Shown one piece after another: positions 1-9,163 of a stretch of 64,000 bases of DNA. This DNA comes from Scatomorpha sp964345235 (GTDB lineage Bacteria; Bacillota; Clostridia; Oscillospirales; Oscillospiraceae). The stretch spans positions 177,762 to 241,761 of the forward strand of contig CAYFQE010000001.1 in NCBI GenBank assembly GCA_964345235.1, written 5' to 3'. A model generated the notes under the pieces. The model was not told where the DNA came from and ran no database searches. It worked only from the letters and a program-made list of their open reading frames with translations. The position numbers and the translations under genes were made by a program. How positions within the stretch are numbered: the first letter of the stretch is position 1; every line of letters begins with the position of its first letter.

Positions 1-147
1 ATTATCACCAAGTAAAACTGCCGCTAAAGCATGTGAAAACTCATGAAAACTAACCGCTAAAAGTGCGGGAATAATCTTTATCACAAGATTTGTAAGATAT
101 GACCAATCTAAATTGTTCCATATGTTTTTCAAAGCAGCGATAGTCAC
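1..147 (-). CDS. M50 (site-2 protease type) family membrane metalloprotease, N-terminal fragment
   Basis: Only the first 49 codons lie in the window; the gene runs off the left edge. The reading frame starts at GTG 147 (a TTG at 132 is an alternative, because the GGGGG ribosome binding site lies very close to the GTG). A hydrophobic stretch from about residue 18 leads into HEFSH at residues 35-39, the HExxH zinc site expected in the first helices of M50 intramembrane proteases. The motif context (SFHEFSHALAAVLLGD) resembles the short site-2 protease family of Bacillota, whose substrates are generally unknown. The gene follows engB across an intrinsic terminator and has its own promoter-like sequence. 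The call rests on one motif and its context. Confidence 0.72.
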   Translation of the reverse strand, partial: MTIAALKNIWNNLDWSYLTNLVIKIIPALLAVSFHEFSHALAAVLLGDN

Positions 148-192
148 ACCCCCATTTTAAAATATTATAACAACACGACAAAAAAAACACAA
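141..192 (-). promoter_or_regulatory. Candidate promoter of the M50 protease gene
   Basis: On the minus strand TTGTGT is followed after 17 bases by TATAAT (complement of 164-169). The spacer contains the T-run of the engB terminator, so terminator and promoter overlap. The predicted start would leave a leader of only about ten bases before GTG 147, which fits the TTG start at 132 better. Confidence 0.5.
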
Positions 193-222
193 GAGAAACG
201 CAAAGATTGCGTTTCTCTGTGT
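180..222 (-). terminator. Intrinsic terminator after engB
   Basis: On the minus strand, directly after the engB stop, AGAGAAACGCAA pairs with TTGCGTTTCTCT, the stem being extended by ACAC/GTGT, and is followed by eight Ts. This closes the tig-clpP-clpX-lon-engB block. Confidence 0.88.
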
Positions 223-226
223 CAAA

Positions 227-820
227 TTAAATATTCAATAATATATAGTTTAGAAGTTCATTTCTCCCCGTGTTTTTCAGACCTGAATAAAGAATTATTC
301 CATCCTCTTCATTCAGCTTAAGCTCGTTCCTTATGATTTTTAAATTCTCTTCTGATTTTTTTGAAGATATTTTATCAGACTTGTTTGCAACAACTACAAA
401 GGGCTTGCCGCTACTTTTAAACCAAGATGCCATAATTTTATCATCTTCAGTAGGACTGTGCCTGGAATCAACTATAAATACTCCGAAATCAAAGTTGCTG
501 CTGTCGTTAAAAAAGCTATCTATCAGTTTTGCCCACGATTCCTTAACCGATTTGGAAACTGCGGCATATCCGTATCCGGGAAGATCCACAAGATAAAAGA
601 TGTTATCGACATTGAAATAGTTTATAAAAACCGTTTTACCCGGAGTGTTGCCTACTCTGGCAAAGTTTTTCCGCCTGAGTAAAGAATTGATGACCGTAGA
701 TTTGCCCACATTGGATTTACCGGCAAAAATAACCTTGGGTTTTTCCGACTTGATAAAATCCTTTGTTGAGGCAGCCGATTTTACAAATTCGGCATTATTG
801 ATGTTAACTTTCGCAGCCAT
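227..820 (-). CDS. engB: Ribosome biogenesis GTP-binding protein EngB (YihA/YsxC)
   Basis: EngB is a cytoplasmic TRAFAC-class GTPase needed for late assembly of the 50S ribosomal subunit. The 197-residue length is normal for the family. The G1 loop GKSNVGKS is at residues 34-41, followed by the G2-region TPGKT, G3 DLPGYG and G4 NKSD. The ATG at 820 lies two bases beyond the lon stop, so the two genes are probably co-translated; a lon-engB pair is common in Bacillota. Nothing unusual is seen. Confidence 0.96.
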   Translation of the reverse strand: MAAKVNINNAEFVKSAASTKDFIKSEKPKVIFAGKSNVGKSTVINSLLRRKNFARVGNTPGKTVFINYFNVDNIFYLVDLPGYGYAAVSKSVKESWAKLIDSFFNDSSNFDFGVFIVDSRHSPTEDDKIMASWFKSSGKPFVVVANKSDKISSKKSEENLKIIRNELKLNEEDGIILYSGLKNTGRNELLNYILLNI

Positions 821-822
821 AG

Positions 823-3168
823 CTATTCTTCAAACCATACATCATCTGCAAAAGCAAGCGGCAGAAGCTCATCCATATGTTCAATGAAAATGAATTCCAG
901 CTTAGCCCTCACCATTTGGTCTATCTCTTCCAAATCACTCTCGTTTGCCTTAGGTATGATAACCGATTTAACACCGTATCTGAGCGCAGCCATAGTTTTT
1001 TCCTTTAACCCGCCTATTGCCAAGGCCTTGCCTCTCAAAGAGATTTCTCCCGTCATGGCAATATCATGTCTAACAGCTTTCTTGGTTAATGCGGAAATAA
1101 GGGCCGTACAAATAGCCAATCCGGCTGACGGGCCGTCCTTAGGGATGGCTCCTTCGGGAAAATGTACATGCAAGTCAAGCTCTTTGTAGAACATCGGATC
1201 GATGCCAAGTCTATCTGCTCTTGATCTTATATAACTTAAAGCGGTTTTGCACGATTCTTTCATAACATCGCCCAAATTGCCTGTAAGTTCAACTTTACCT
1301 GTTCCGGGCATAATCTGGGCCTCTACACTGAGAACATCTCCCCCGCTTTCCGTCCACGCCAATCCGTTTACAAGACCGATTTCGTCTTTCTTATCACTGC
1401 TTAAATTTTTATATTTGGGAGCGCCCAAAAGCTCGAGCAGATTCTCGGGTTTTACATACATGCTCTTTATTTCTTCCTTGGCAATTGCGCTTGCGCACTT
1501 TCTGCATATTGCAGCCAGCGTTCTCTCCAGGCTTCTTACGCCGGATTCTCTTGTATAGTCGCTTATAATAGCCTTTATTGCCAAATCCGAAATCCTAAGC
1601 ATGTTGCCGTTTAATCCATGCTTTTTCCTTTGCTTCGGCAGAAGATGCTTTTTGGCTATCTGAAGCTTTTCTTCATCAGTATAGCTTGTAAGCTCAATTA
1701 CCTCCATCCTGTCTAAAAGCGGTCTGGGAATTGTTCCGGTTGTATTGGCCGTTGTTATAAAAAGAACATCCGAAAGATCCAACGGAATTTCTAAAAAGTT
1801 GTCTCTAAAGCTGATGTTGAGCTTGCTGTCAAGAGCTTCTAAAAGCGCAGAGGCGGGATCCCCCTTATAGTCCGAGCCAAGCTTATCAATCTCGTCCAGC
1901 ACCATTACAGGATTCATGCTTTTTGCCTGAATAAGTCCCGATACTATTCTGCCGGGCATTGCGCCTATATAGGTTTTTCTGTGGCCTCTAATTTCAGCCT
2001 CATCATGAACTCCGCCGAGCGCAACTCTGGAGAGCTCTCTTCCACTGGCCTTGGCAACCGACAAAGCCACACTGGTCTTGCCTGTTCCCGGAGGACCAAC
2101 AAGGCAAAGAATATCACTTCCCGCGTTCTCGTTGAGCATTCTCACCGCAAAATATTCTAAAATTCTTTCTTTAATTTTGTTTAGTCCAAAATGTTCCTCA
2201 TCTAAAACTTTAGCTGTCTTTTCTAAATCAATCTTCGTTTTTGACAACTTGTTCCACGGAACCTCTAAACAAATGTCAAGATAATTACGAATAACCGATG
2301 CCTCGGCAGAGCCAAAAGGCTGCTTTGAGAGCCTTCTCGTTTCTTTAAGCAGCTTTTGTTCACTCTCTTCGGGGAGACCTAAGGCAAGTATTTTGTTGGT
2401 GTATTCTTCTATTTCCTGAAAACTGTCATCTTCTCCCAGCTCCGATTGAATTACCTTCATCTGTTCTCTGAGAAAATATTCTTTTTGACTTTTTGACATC
2501 TGCTTATTTGTGCTTATGTTGAGATCTCTCTCAATTTGCAAATAGTTGATTTCCTGCTCTAAAAGCTCACACAGCTTAATAAGTCTGTTAGATGCTCTTC
2601 TCTCTTCCAGAAGTTCCTGTTTTTGAGCAGGCCTCAAATAAATGTTCTGAGAGATATAATCGGCAACATACGCAATATTGTCATTGTCCATTATGTTGGC
2701 AACCGTTTCCTTTGCCAAATTGCCGGACTCGCTTGCATACTCTGCAAAAAGCATTACACTTTTTCTTCTCAGTGTCTCTATTTTGGCGTTGTAAACTTCC
2801 TCTATGTCGGGAAGAAGCTCTATTTCAGCAGAAATCATGCCGTCTGTAAAGTTAAAAGAGCTTATTTTTCCTCTGGCCAACCCCTCAACCATGAGCCTTA
2901 TAAGCTTTCCTCCAGGTTGTCTGAGAAGCTGGCGAATTTTGCAAACCGTACCTATTCGATATAAATCTTTTTCTGTAGGAGCCTCTTTTGACAATTCTTT
3001 CTGAGCCGAAAGAAAGATGATTTGATCATCGTTCATGGCTTTATTAAGAGCTGCTATCGAAACGGCTCTCTCTACATCAAGATTTAAAAGCATTCCCGGA
3101 AAAACACTTAGGCCCCTAAGCGGTAAAAGCGGAAGCTCTCTTTTTTTAAAATCTATTGCAATGTTCAT
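823..3168 (-). CDS. lon: ATP-dependent serine protease Lon
   Basis: LonA-type protease, 781 residues. It has an N-terminal substrate-binding (LAN) domain (about 10-200), a coiled region, an AAA+ module with Walker A GPPGTGKT at 358-365 and Walker B VMVLDEID, and a C-terminal Ser/Lys protease domain. The nucleophile is the serine of KDGPSAG (about residue 681), with the partner lysine in GGLKEK (about 722). It degrades misfolded and regulatory proteins in the cytoplasm. It lies downstream of clpX but is separated from it by an intrinsic terminator, so it may be partly uncoupled from tig-clpP-clpX. It is followed by engB with almost no gap. No HrcA (CIRCE) or CtsR-like site was seen in front of it. 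Confidence 0.98.
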   Translation of the reverse strand: MNIAIDFKKRELPLLPLRGLSVFPGMLLNLDVERAVSIAALNKAMNDDQIIFLSAQKELSKEAPTEKDLYRIGTVCKIRQLLRQPGGKLIRLMVEGLARGKISSFNFTDGMISAEIELLPDIEEVYNAKIETLRRKSVMLFAEYASESGNLAKETVANIMDNDNIAYVADYISQNIYLRPAQKQELLEERRASNRLIKLCELLEQEINYLQIERDLNISTNKQMSKSQKEYFLREQMKVIQSELGEDDSFQEIEEYTNKILALGLPEESEQKLLKETRRLSKQPFGSAEASVIRNYLDICLEVPWNKLSKTKIDLEKTAKVLDEEHFGLNKIKERILEYFAVRMLNENAGSDILCLVGPPGTGKTSVALSVAKASGRELSRVALGGVHDEAEIRGHRKTYIGAMPGRIVSGLIQAKSMNPVMVLDEIDKLGSDYKGDPASALLEALDSKLNISFRDNFLEIPLDLSDVLFITTANTTGTIPRPLLDRMEVIELTSYTDEEKLQIAKKHLLPKQRKKHGLNGNMLRISDLAIKAIISDYTRESGVRSLERTLAAICRKCASAIAKEEIKSMYVKPENLLELLGAPKYKNLSSDKKDEIGLVNGLAWTESGGDVLSVEAQIMPGTGKVELTGNLGDVMKESCKTALSYIRSRADRLGIDPMFYKELDLHVHFPEGAIPKDGPSAGLAICTALISALTKKAVRHDIAMTGEISLRGKALAIGGLKEKTMAALRYGVKSVIIPKANESDLEEIDQMVRAKLEFIFIEHMDELLPLAFADDVWFEE

Positions 3169-3193
3169 TTATTTTCCTCTCGTTAAAATCTAT

Positions 3194-3225
3194 AAAAAGT
3201 GGGCAAAGCTTTTTTGCCTGCCCAC
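3194..3225 (-). terminator. Intrinsic terminator between clpX and lon
   Basis: On the minus strand, just after the clpX stop, GTGGGCA (complement of 3219-3225) pairs with TGCCCAC (complement of 3199-3205) and is followed by TTTTT. The loop is about 13 bases and contains an A-run. The stem is only seven pairs, so read-through into lon is likely. Confidence 0.75.
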
Positions 3226-3230
3226 AAAAC

Positions 3231-4502
3231 TCAGCTTACTGCAGCCTCTTTGTTCTTGCTATTTGACCTGATTATTTTGGCTTGGCTCTTACCTCTTATC
3301 AGCTCTTCTGTCACGACAACTTTTCTAATGTCGGGGTCAGAAGGTACATCAAACATTATCTGAGTCATAACCGATTCAATAACGCTTCTAAGGCCTCTTG
3401 CGCCGATTTTAAGCTCCATGGCCTTCTCGGCAATTGCCTCCAACGCCTTATCCTCAAAATTAAGCTCGACATTATCTAAACGCATAAGCTCTTTATATTG
3501 CTTCACCAACGCATTTTTAGGCTCTGTAAGAACCCGTACCATGTCTTTTTTAGAAAGAGGCGCTAAAGAGGATATGTTCGGAAGTCTTCCAATGAGTTCA
3601 GGGATTATGCCGAACTTCAAAAGATCGTGAGACTGTACTTGGGCAAGCAATCCCCCGATATCTCTTTCGCCTCCTGAAATTTCCGACTCGAAACCGATTA
3701 CATTCTTTCTTACGCGTCTTTCGATAATCTTATCCAGCCCATCAAAAGCTCCGCCGCAGATAAACAGTATATTATCGGTTTTAACTTGTATCATTTCTTG
3801 CTGAGGATGCTTGCGTCCGCCCTGCGGAGGAACTGAAGCCACAGTGCCCTCAAGCAACTTCAAAAGCGCCTGCTGCACACCCTCCCCCGAAACATCTCTG
3901 GTAATCGAGGTGTTTTCGCTCTTACGGGCTATCTTATCTATTTCGTCTATGTAAAGTATACCTTTTTCGGCCCGCTGAACATCGAAGTCTGCGGCTTGTA
4001 AAAGCCTTAAAATAATATTTTCAACATCATCTCCGACATATCCGGCTTCTGTAAGAGTGGTTGCATCGGCAATTGCAAAGGGCACATTGAGAAACTTTGA
4101 AAGAGTTTCTGCAAAAAGAGTTTTTCCGCTACCCGTAGGACCAATTAGCAGAATATTACTCTTATCAATCTCCACTTCGGACTTTTCCAAGTTTTGAATT
4201 CGTTTGTAATGATTATAAACTGCAACCGAAAGTACAAGCTTGGCATTTTCTTGTCCGATTACATATTTATCGAGCTCGGATTTGATTTCTGCGGGTATGG
4301 GAATCGGCTTAGCTTCAGGTCTTCTTTTCTCATTTTTGCCGTCAAAAGACTTTACTTTACCGTCTGAAATAATCTCAACACACAGGTTTATGCAATCATC
4401 GCAAATGTATGAGTCGTCCCCAACAATCAGCCTATTAACCATAGACTGCGGTCTGCCGCAAAACGAGCATCTTATTTCTTTGTTATTATCTTTTTGCTTC
4501 AT
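3231..4502 (-). CDS. clpX: ATP-dependent Clp protease ATP-binding subunit ClpX
   Basis: AAA+ unfoldase that recognises substrates, unfolds them and feeds them into ClpP. Length 423 residues. The N-terminal zinc-binding domain has Cys12, 15, 34 and 37 (CSFC...CDDC). Walker A GPTGSGKT is at 121-128, Walker B is ILYIDEID, and the sensor-2 region GARGLR is near 370. It lies 23 bases downstream of clpP in the classical tig-clpP-clpX order and is followed by an intrinsic terminator. Confidence 0.98.
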   Translation of the reverse strand: MKQKDNNKEIRCSFCGRPQSMVNRLIVGDDSYICDDCINLCVEIISDGKVKSFDGKNEKRRPEAKPIPIPAEIKSELDKYVIGQENAKLVLSVAVYNHYKRIQNLEKSEVEIDKSNILLIGPTGSGKTLFAETLSKFLNVPFAIADATTLTEAGYVGDDVENIILRLLQAADFDVQRAEKGILYIDEIDKIARKSENTSITRDVSGEGVQQALLKLLEGTVASVPPQGGRKHPQQEMIQVKTDNILFICGGAFDGLDKIIERRVRKNVIGFESEISGGERDIGGLLAQVQSHDLLKFGIIPELIGRLPNISSLAPLSKKDMVRVLTEPKNALVKQYKELMRLDNVELNFEDKALEAIAEKAMELKIGARGLRSVIESVMTQIMFDVPSDPDIRKVVVTEELIRGKSQAKIIRSNSKNKEAAVS

Positions 4503-4525
4503 AATAAAATGCCTTGTCCGCTTGT

Positions 4526-5107
4526 TTATCTATGCGCAATTACTCTGTCAACAAGTCCGTATTTAACAGCTTCCTCGGCGGTCATAAAATAGTCGCGCTC
4601 AGTATCTTTTTCAATTACTTTTACCGATTTTCCGGTAATCTCTGCGAGGATTTTATTTAAGCGGGATTTAATTTTAAGAATCTGTTCGGCCTGAATCTGG
4701 ATGTCAGTGGCCTGTCCGCGACTGCCTCCTGAAGGCTGATGAATCATTATCTCGGAATTCGGAAGCGCCAGGCGCTTGCCTTTGGTACCCGCCGCAAGCA
4801 AGAATGCTCCCATTGATGCTGCCATACCGAAGCAAATTGTAGAAACATCACACTTTATATACTGCATTGTGTCATATATAGCCAAGCCGGATGTAACAGA
4901 GCCTCCGGGGCTGTTTATATAAAAGGCTATATCCTTATCGGGATCCTGCGACTCAAGATAGAGCAGTTGTGCAACAATCAAACTTGCTGTTGTATCGTTT
5001 ACCTCCTCTGAGAGCATAATTATTCTGTCGTTTAGAAGTCTCGAAAATATATCGTATGAACGCTCACCGCGTGATGTTTGCTCTACTACATATGGAACCA
5101 AACTCAT
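4526..5107 (-). CDS. clpP: ATP-dependent Clp protease proteolytic subunit ClpP
   Basis: Serine protease that forms the tetradecameric chamber of ClpXP. I place the start at ATG 5107 (MSLVPYVVEQ, the usual N-terminus, 193 residues). A GAAGGTG ribosome binding site lies 6 bases before it and inside the longer frame that would begin at 5125. The catalytic triad is visible: Ser98 in GMAASMG, His123 in MIHQP, Asp172 in KDTERD. The gene sits between tig and clpX and is the normal housekeeping copy. Confidence 0.97.
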   Translation of the reverse strand: MSLVPYVVEQTSRGERSYDIFSRLLNDRIIMLSEEVNDTTASLIVAQLLYLESQDPDKDIAFYINSPGGSVTSGLAIYDTMQYIKCDVSTICFGMAASMGAFLLAAGTKGKRLALPNSEIMIHQPSGGSRGQATDIQIQAEQILKIKSRLNKILAEITGKSVKVIEKDTERDYFMTAEEAVKYGLVDRVIAHR

Positions 5108-5143
5108 AACTACACCTTCTTTCATATTTTTCGTTTAATAAAA

Positions 5144-6484
5144 CTATTCTTCACTCTCTGAGGTCTCGGCAACTTTTTCATTGGCTTCGATTTCGTCAGC
5201 CTCTTCGGGAGTAATTTTCACTCCTGAATCGTAAATTATTTTCGCAGCATTTCTGCGTAGAATATCACGCCTCAAAAGTTCTTCATTAATCTCTCTCTTA
5301 ATTATTTCAATATCCAGCTTGAGTTCTTCCTGCATTTGCTTATAGCTCTCTTCAAGCTCCTCATCGCTGACGCTGAGTTCTTCGACCTCGATAATTTTAT
5401 CAAGCATGAGTTCAGTCTTGGCTTTAGAGCGAGCCGGAGCTTCCATCATGCTCATAAAAGTGTTTTCATCCAATCCAAGATACATAAAAATTTGCTCTCT
5501 TGGAGTTGTGGGCGGAATGCCCAGTCTGCTTGCATATTCGTGGAGCATTTCTTCACACGCCTCTTGGACGAGCGCTTGCGGCATTTCAACCTGAACATTT
5601 GCGGCAGCTTTTTCCAAAAGTTCTGATTTATACTGTGATTCAGACACCCTCTGAACTTCTTCTCTCATCTTTTCGAGAAGATTTTCTCTGTACTCTGCCA
5701 TTGTATCAAATTCCGAAATATCCTGAGCAAAGTCATCATCGAGTTCGGGGAGTTTTGTTTCTCGGACTGTTTTAATCTTAACTTTAAAAACAGCATCCTT
5801 ATTAGACAAATCTCCGCCGTAGTTTTCGGGGAATGTCACATTAATTTCTTTTTCTTCATCAAGATTCATACCTACAAGCTGTTCTTCAAAACCGGGAATA
5901 AAGGAGCCTGAGCCGATTTCAAGCGAGTAATCCTCCGCTTTGCCGCCTTCGAAAGCAACACCGTCAACAAAACCTTCAAAATCAAGAACTATCATGTCGC
6001 CGTTTTCAACCGGTCTTTCCACTTCGACATAACGAGCATTCTTTTTTCTGACAGACTCTATTTCTTCCTCAAGCTCTTTTTCGCCGACTTCGTGTTCCTC
6101 ATATACTGCCTTGAGGTTTTTATACTCTCCCAAGCTTACCTCGGGATACAGCTCGGTTGAAAAGCTCATCACAAAGCTTCCCCCTTCTTCAAGCTTGTAT
6201 TCAATAAGGCTCGGTGTTCCTATATTCTTTATATTTTCACTTTTAACAGCAAATTCAAAGGCCTCGGGCGCAAGCTCGCCAACAGCCTCTTCGTGGAAAA
6301 CATCGGCGCCGTAAAGACCCTCTGCCACCTTGCGAGGTACCTTGCCCTTGCGAAAGCCCGGCACTTGTATGCTGCCTTTAACTCTCTTATATGCTGCACC
6401 AACCGCTTTGTCAAAAGATTCTGCATTGACTTCTACTTGAAAAAAAGCTTTATTTTCTTTTTTCTCGTAATTTTTAACTAACAT
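5144..6484 (-). CDS. tig: Trigger factor (ribosome-associated chaperone/prolyl isomerase)
   Basis: Trigger factor binds ribosomal protein L23 and shields nascent chains. The N-terminal ribosome-binding domain carries the signature GFRKGKVP, the middle FKBP-type PPIase domain spans about 155-240 (starting near GDMIVLDFEG), and the C-terminal helical chaperone domain follows. The start is set at ATG 6484 (MLVKNYEKKE, 446 residues) because GGGGAG lies the right distance upstream; an in-frame ATG at 6505 lacks this. It is the first gene of the tig-clpP-clpX-lon-engB block and follows a strong promoter. Confidence 0.97.
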   Translation of the reverse strand: MLVKNYEKKENKAFFQVEVNAESFDKAVGAAYKRVKGSIQVPGFRKGKVPRKVAEGLYGADVFHEEAVGELAPEAFEFAVKSENIKNIGTPSLIEYKLEEGGSFVMSFSTELYPEVSLGEYKNLKAVYEEHEVGEKELEEEIESVRKKNARYVEVERPVENGDMIVLDFEGFVDGVAFEGGKAEDYSLEIGSGSFIPGFEEQLVGMNLDEEKEINVTFPENYGGDLSNKDAVFKVKIKTVRETKLPELDDDFAQDISEFDTMAEYRENLLEKMREEVQRVSESQYKSELLEKAAANVQVEMPQALVQEACEEMLHEYASRLGIPPTTPREQIFMYLGLDENTFMSMMEAPARSKAKTELMLDKIIEVEELSVSDEELEESYKQMQEELKLDIEIIKREINEELLRRDILRRNAAKIIYDSGVKITPEEADEIEANEKVAETSESEE

Positions 6485-6546
6485 GTTTGTGGACTCCCCT
6501 ATCATTATTAAAAAATTATTGTAACTCTCGATAAGAATCGCGAGAT

Positions 6547-6575
6547 ATTATAACAGAACAATATAATTAAATCAA
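6547..6575 (-). promoter_or_regulatory. Sigma-A promoter of the tig-clpP-clpX block
   Basis: On the minus strand TTGATT (complement of 6570-6575) and a perfect TATAAT (complement of 6547-6552) are separated by exactly 17 bases. An imperfect inverted repeat (CTCGCGAT/ATCGAGAG) lies just downstream near the transcript start. No HrcA or CtsR operator is visible, which suggests constitutive expression. Confidence 0.82.
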
Positions 6576-6600
6576 ATAATATGGCGCTGGATTTGCCGAA

Positions 6601-7293
6601 TTAGGACGAAACAATCCGCTTGGGAATAAAATCAAGATAATCGGCAGAAACCAGCTCAAAATTAATTCCTGCATACTCTCCGATATAAGCGGAATTTATT
6701 CCTCTGCCATGAAGATGCCCGTAGGCGCAGTAACACACACCATACTTTTGCATAAGCTCGATTATTTCACTGCACTCATAGCTTTTTGTCTTAGGAGGAT
6801 AGTGTAAAAAACAGAGTTTTTTCTTATCTCCCGCTTCTTTAAAAGAGGTTTCAAGCCTCATGCACTCACGCCTTATTATTTTAGCGTCGTGCTCACTGTC
6901 GCTCTCCTCCTCATAAAACCATCCTCTAGTTCCGCAAATAGCTAAGTTATTGTATAGAAAAAAGTTGTTGTGTAGAAAATCAATGCTGCTAATACCGTTT
7001 TCATTTAGTATTCGCTTCATTTTCCCAACACCTTCCCACCAGTAGTCATGATTTCCCTTAAGAAAAATCTTTCTACCGTTAAAGCTGTCAATGAATTTAA
7101 AGTCATTGAGTGCCTCAGTTATGTTCATTGCCCAAGATATATCTCCGCAGACAATAACCGTATCCTCATCCTTTAAATTCGAAAATCCGAATTCTATTTT
7201 TTTTATGTAATTTTCCCATTGGCCTCCGAAAACATCCATTGGTTTGTCGGATCCAAGAGAAAGATGCAAGTCCCCTATGGCGTATAATGCCAA
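6601..7293 (-). CDS. Calcineurin-like metallophosphoesterase family protein
   Basis: 230-residue cytoplasmic protein with the complete two-metal phosphoesterase signature: GDLHLS near the N-terminus, GDISW, LKGNHDYWW, a C-terminal HYPP and YGHLHG. This type occurs widely in Clostridia and Bacilli as a stand-alone putative phosphatase; its natural substrate is not known. It is the last gene of the unit sipS-rbgA-rnhB-yraN-thrC and starts 16 bases after thrC, with no obvious pathway link to its neighbours. Confidence 0.9.
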   Translation of the reverse strand: MALYAIGDLHLSLGSDKPMDVFGGQWENYIKKIEFGFSNLKDEDTVIVCGDISWAMNITEALNDFKFIDSFNGRKIFLKGNHDYWWEGVGKMKRILNENGISSIDFLHNNFFLYNNLAICGTRGWFYEEESDSEHDAKIIRRECMRLETSFKEAGDKKKLCFLHYPPKTKSYECSEIIELMQKYGVCYCAYGHLHGRGINSAYIGEYAGINFELVSADYLDFIPKRIVSS

Positions 7294-7309
7294 GTTTTAC
7301 CTCACTTTT

Positions 7310-8794
7310 CTACTGATTGCTTCCGAAGAGAAAAACCTTATCTTTCATTTCTTCCTTTTTAACTACTTCTTTGAAGCGAATCGGTCTTTTTTCAATTACT
7401 TTAATATATTCGGGAATATCTATTCCGCTAAGCCTGTTTAAGGCACTAATTGAATCTGAACTGTTTGCTGTGTTTTCGGAAATTGAACTCAAAACAAATT
7501 CGGCAAACTTATAGGGGCTTGCTGTTGAAAGAATAACAGCAACCGAATTATCTTTTTTATCTTTTCTGAATAACTTTAAAGCGCCCGAGGCTATTGCCGT
7601 ATGGCTATCTATCAAATATGCATAATCTTTAAAAACTTTATTTATCTCATTTGAAGTATCGGTTTCGTCAAAATAATATGCTGCAAAGTCGGTTTTTATT
7701 TTTTTAACATTCTCTTCCGAAAGTTCATATCTTCCCTTTTCCCTAAGCTCACACATTTTTTTTGAGACAAGTTCATCGTCGAAAGACACCAGATAAAGAA
7801 GTCTTTCCAAATTGCTGGAAAGCAAAATGTCCATAGACGGTGACGATGTTTTATAAAAGGGTCTGTTCATATCATATATGCCGGTTTCGAAAAAATCTGT
7901 GAGAACATTGTTCATGTTCGAGGCGCAAACTAATTTTTTGATAGGAAGTCCCATGAGCTTGGCATAGTAACCTGCCAGAATGTTTCCGAAGTTACCGCTT
8001 GGAACACAAAAAACTATCTCTTCACCGAACTTAATTTTCTTGGACTTTAAAAGATCTGAATATGCAGAGAAATAGTAGACGATTTGCGGAAGAAGTCTTC
8101 CCCAATTTATTGAATTGGCCGATGACAGAAAAACCTTCTTATCATCTAATTTCTTTGCCAAATCTTCTGATGCAAAGATTCGCTTTACTTCGGATTGGGC
8201 ATCATCAAAATTTCCTTCCACAGCAAAAACAGCTACATTGTTGCCTATTTGTGTCTGCATCTGCTTTTTTTGTATATCGGAAACTCCCTCTTCGGGATAA
8301 AAAACGGCTATTTTAATATTTTCTACATCCGCAAATCCTTCCAAAGCCGCCTTACCTGTATCGCCCGATGTGGCCACCAGAATAAGCGGTTTGCTGTCGA
8401 TGCCCGCTTTTTTTAACGAAATGCTCATAAAGTGAGGCAGAGCTTGAAGCGCAACATCTTTAAATGCCCCACTCGGTCCGTGATAAAGCTCCATAAATGC
8501 AGTGCGTTCGTCAACAAATCTCAAAGGAGCCACTTCATCATTCTCAAAGCTCCCCAAATAAGCGTTTTCACAAATCCGAAGCAGCTCATCATCGGAAAAC
8601 TCGGGTAAAAACAGCTTGAAAATCTTATATGCCATGCCGACATAATTAAGATTCATAAGCTCCAAAAAATCAGCATCACTCAGCACGGGAACCGCTTCCG
8701 GCATAAAGAGTCCTCCGTCGGGGGCAATTCCCTTTAAAATAACTTCTGTTCCATCAAATTTAAGTTTATTATTTCTACTGCTTATATATTTCAT
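7310..8794 (-). CDS. thrC: Threonine synthase
   Basis: PLP-dependent lyase that converts O-phosphohomoserine to threonine. The 494 residues match the long (fungal/E. coli type) class. The pyridoxal phosphate lysine is K112 in SGAFKDVAL, and the phosphate-binding ATSGDTGKA follows. The N-terminus KYISSRNN and APDGGLFMP are typical. It lies 10 bases from yraN in a housekeeping operon rather than with other threonine genes, and no T-box is visible in front of it. Confidence 0.96.
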   Translation of the reverse strand: MKYISSRNNKLKFDGTEVILKGIAPDGGLFMPEAVPVLSDADFLELMNLNYVGMAYKIFKLFLPEFSDDELLRICENAYLGSFENDEVAPLRFVDERTAFMELYHGPSGAFKDVALQALPHFMSISLKKAGIDSKPLILVATSGDTGKAALEGFADVENIKIAVFYPEEGVSDIQKKQMQTQIGNNVAVFAVEGNFDDAQSEVKRIFASEDLAKKLDDKKVFLSSANSINWGRLLPQIVYYFSAYSDLLKSKKIKFGEEIVFCVPSGNFGNILAGYYAKLMGLPIKKLVCASNMNNVLTDFFETGIYDMNRPFYKTSSPSMDILLSSNLERLLYLVSFDDELVSKKMCELREKGRYELSEENVKKIKTDFAAYYFDETDTSNEINKVFKDYAYLIDSHTAIASGALKLFRKDKKDNSVAVILSTASPYKFAEFVLSSISENTANSSDSISALNRLSGIDIPEYIKVIEKRPIRFKEVVKKEEMKDKVFLFGSNQ

Positions 8795-8804
8795 ATTAAC
8801 TTCC

Positions 8805-9158
8805 TCACGAAAAAGAATTTTCCAAATGATTTATTTCATTAACTTTACCGTCGTGGTAAATCTCAATAACATCAAATCTTGAATATCTCTGCTCATTTCC
8901 AAGCGTTGACATATAAATCATCGCCGTTTTTATTATCTTCTCTTGCTTTGACTTTGTAACATACTCCAAGGCATTGGCAAAATCCCTGTTTTTTCTGAGC
9001 TTCACTTCTGTGAATACTAAAACATCATCTTTTTCTGCAATAATATCTATCTCTCCGAAACGACAAAAATAATTCATTGCGAGAATTTTATATCCTTTTT
9101 CTCGGAGATATTCTGCAGCTATTGCCTCGCCCTTACTTCCTCTAAGTTTTTTATCCAT
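8805..9158 (-). CDS. YraN/UPF0102 family nuclease-fold protein
   Basis: Small protein of the YraN (UPF0102) family with a PD-(D/E)XK-like nuclease fold; the physiological role is unproven. The start is placed at ATG 9158 (MDKKLRGSKGE, 117 residues), five bases after the rnhB stop; the longer frame would need a TTG at 9182. The family core is clear: GEAIAAEYLREKGY, then RFGEIDIIAEK and EVKLR, which carry the acidic and lysine residues of the nuclease site. rnhB-yraN adjacency is very common in bacteria. Confidence 0.92.
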   Translation of the reverse strand: MDKKLRGSKGEAIAAEYLREKGYKILAMNYFCRFGEIDIIAEKDDVLVFTEVKLRKNRDFANALEYVTKSKQEKIIKTAMIYMSTLGNEQRYSRFDVIEIYHDGKVNEINHLENSFS

Positions 9159-9163
9159 AATAG

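Noticed and set aside
6485..6600. HrcA (CIRCE) or CtsR operator upstream of tig-clpP-clpX-lon
   Set aside because: No TTAGCACTC-type repeat or tandem GGTCAAA-type heptad is present. The only palindrome, CTCGCGAT/ATCGAGAG, does not match either.
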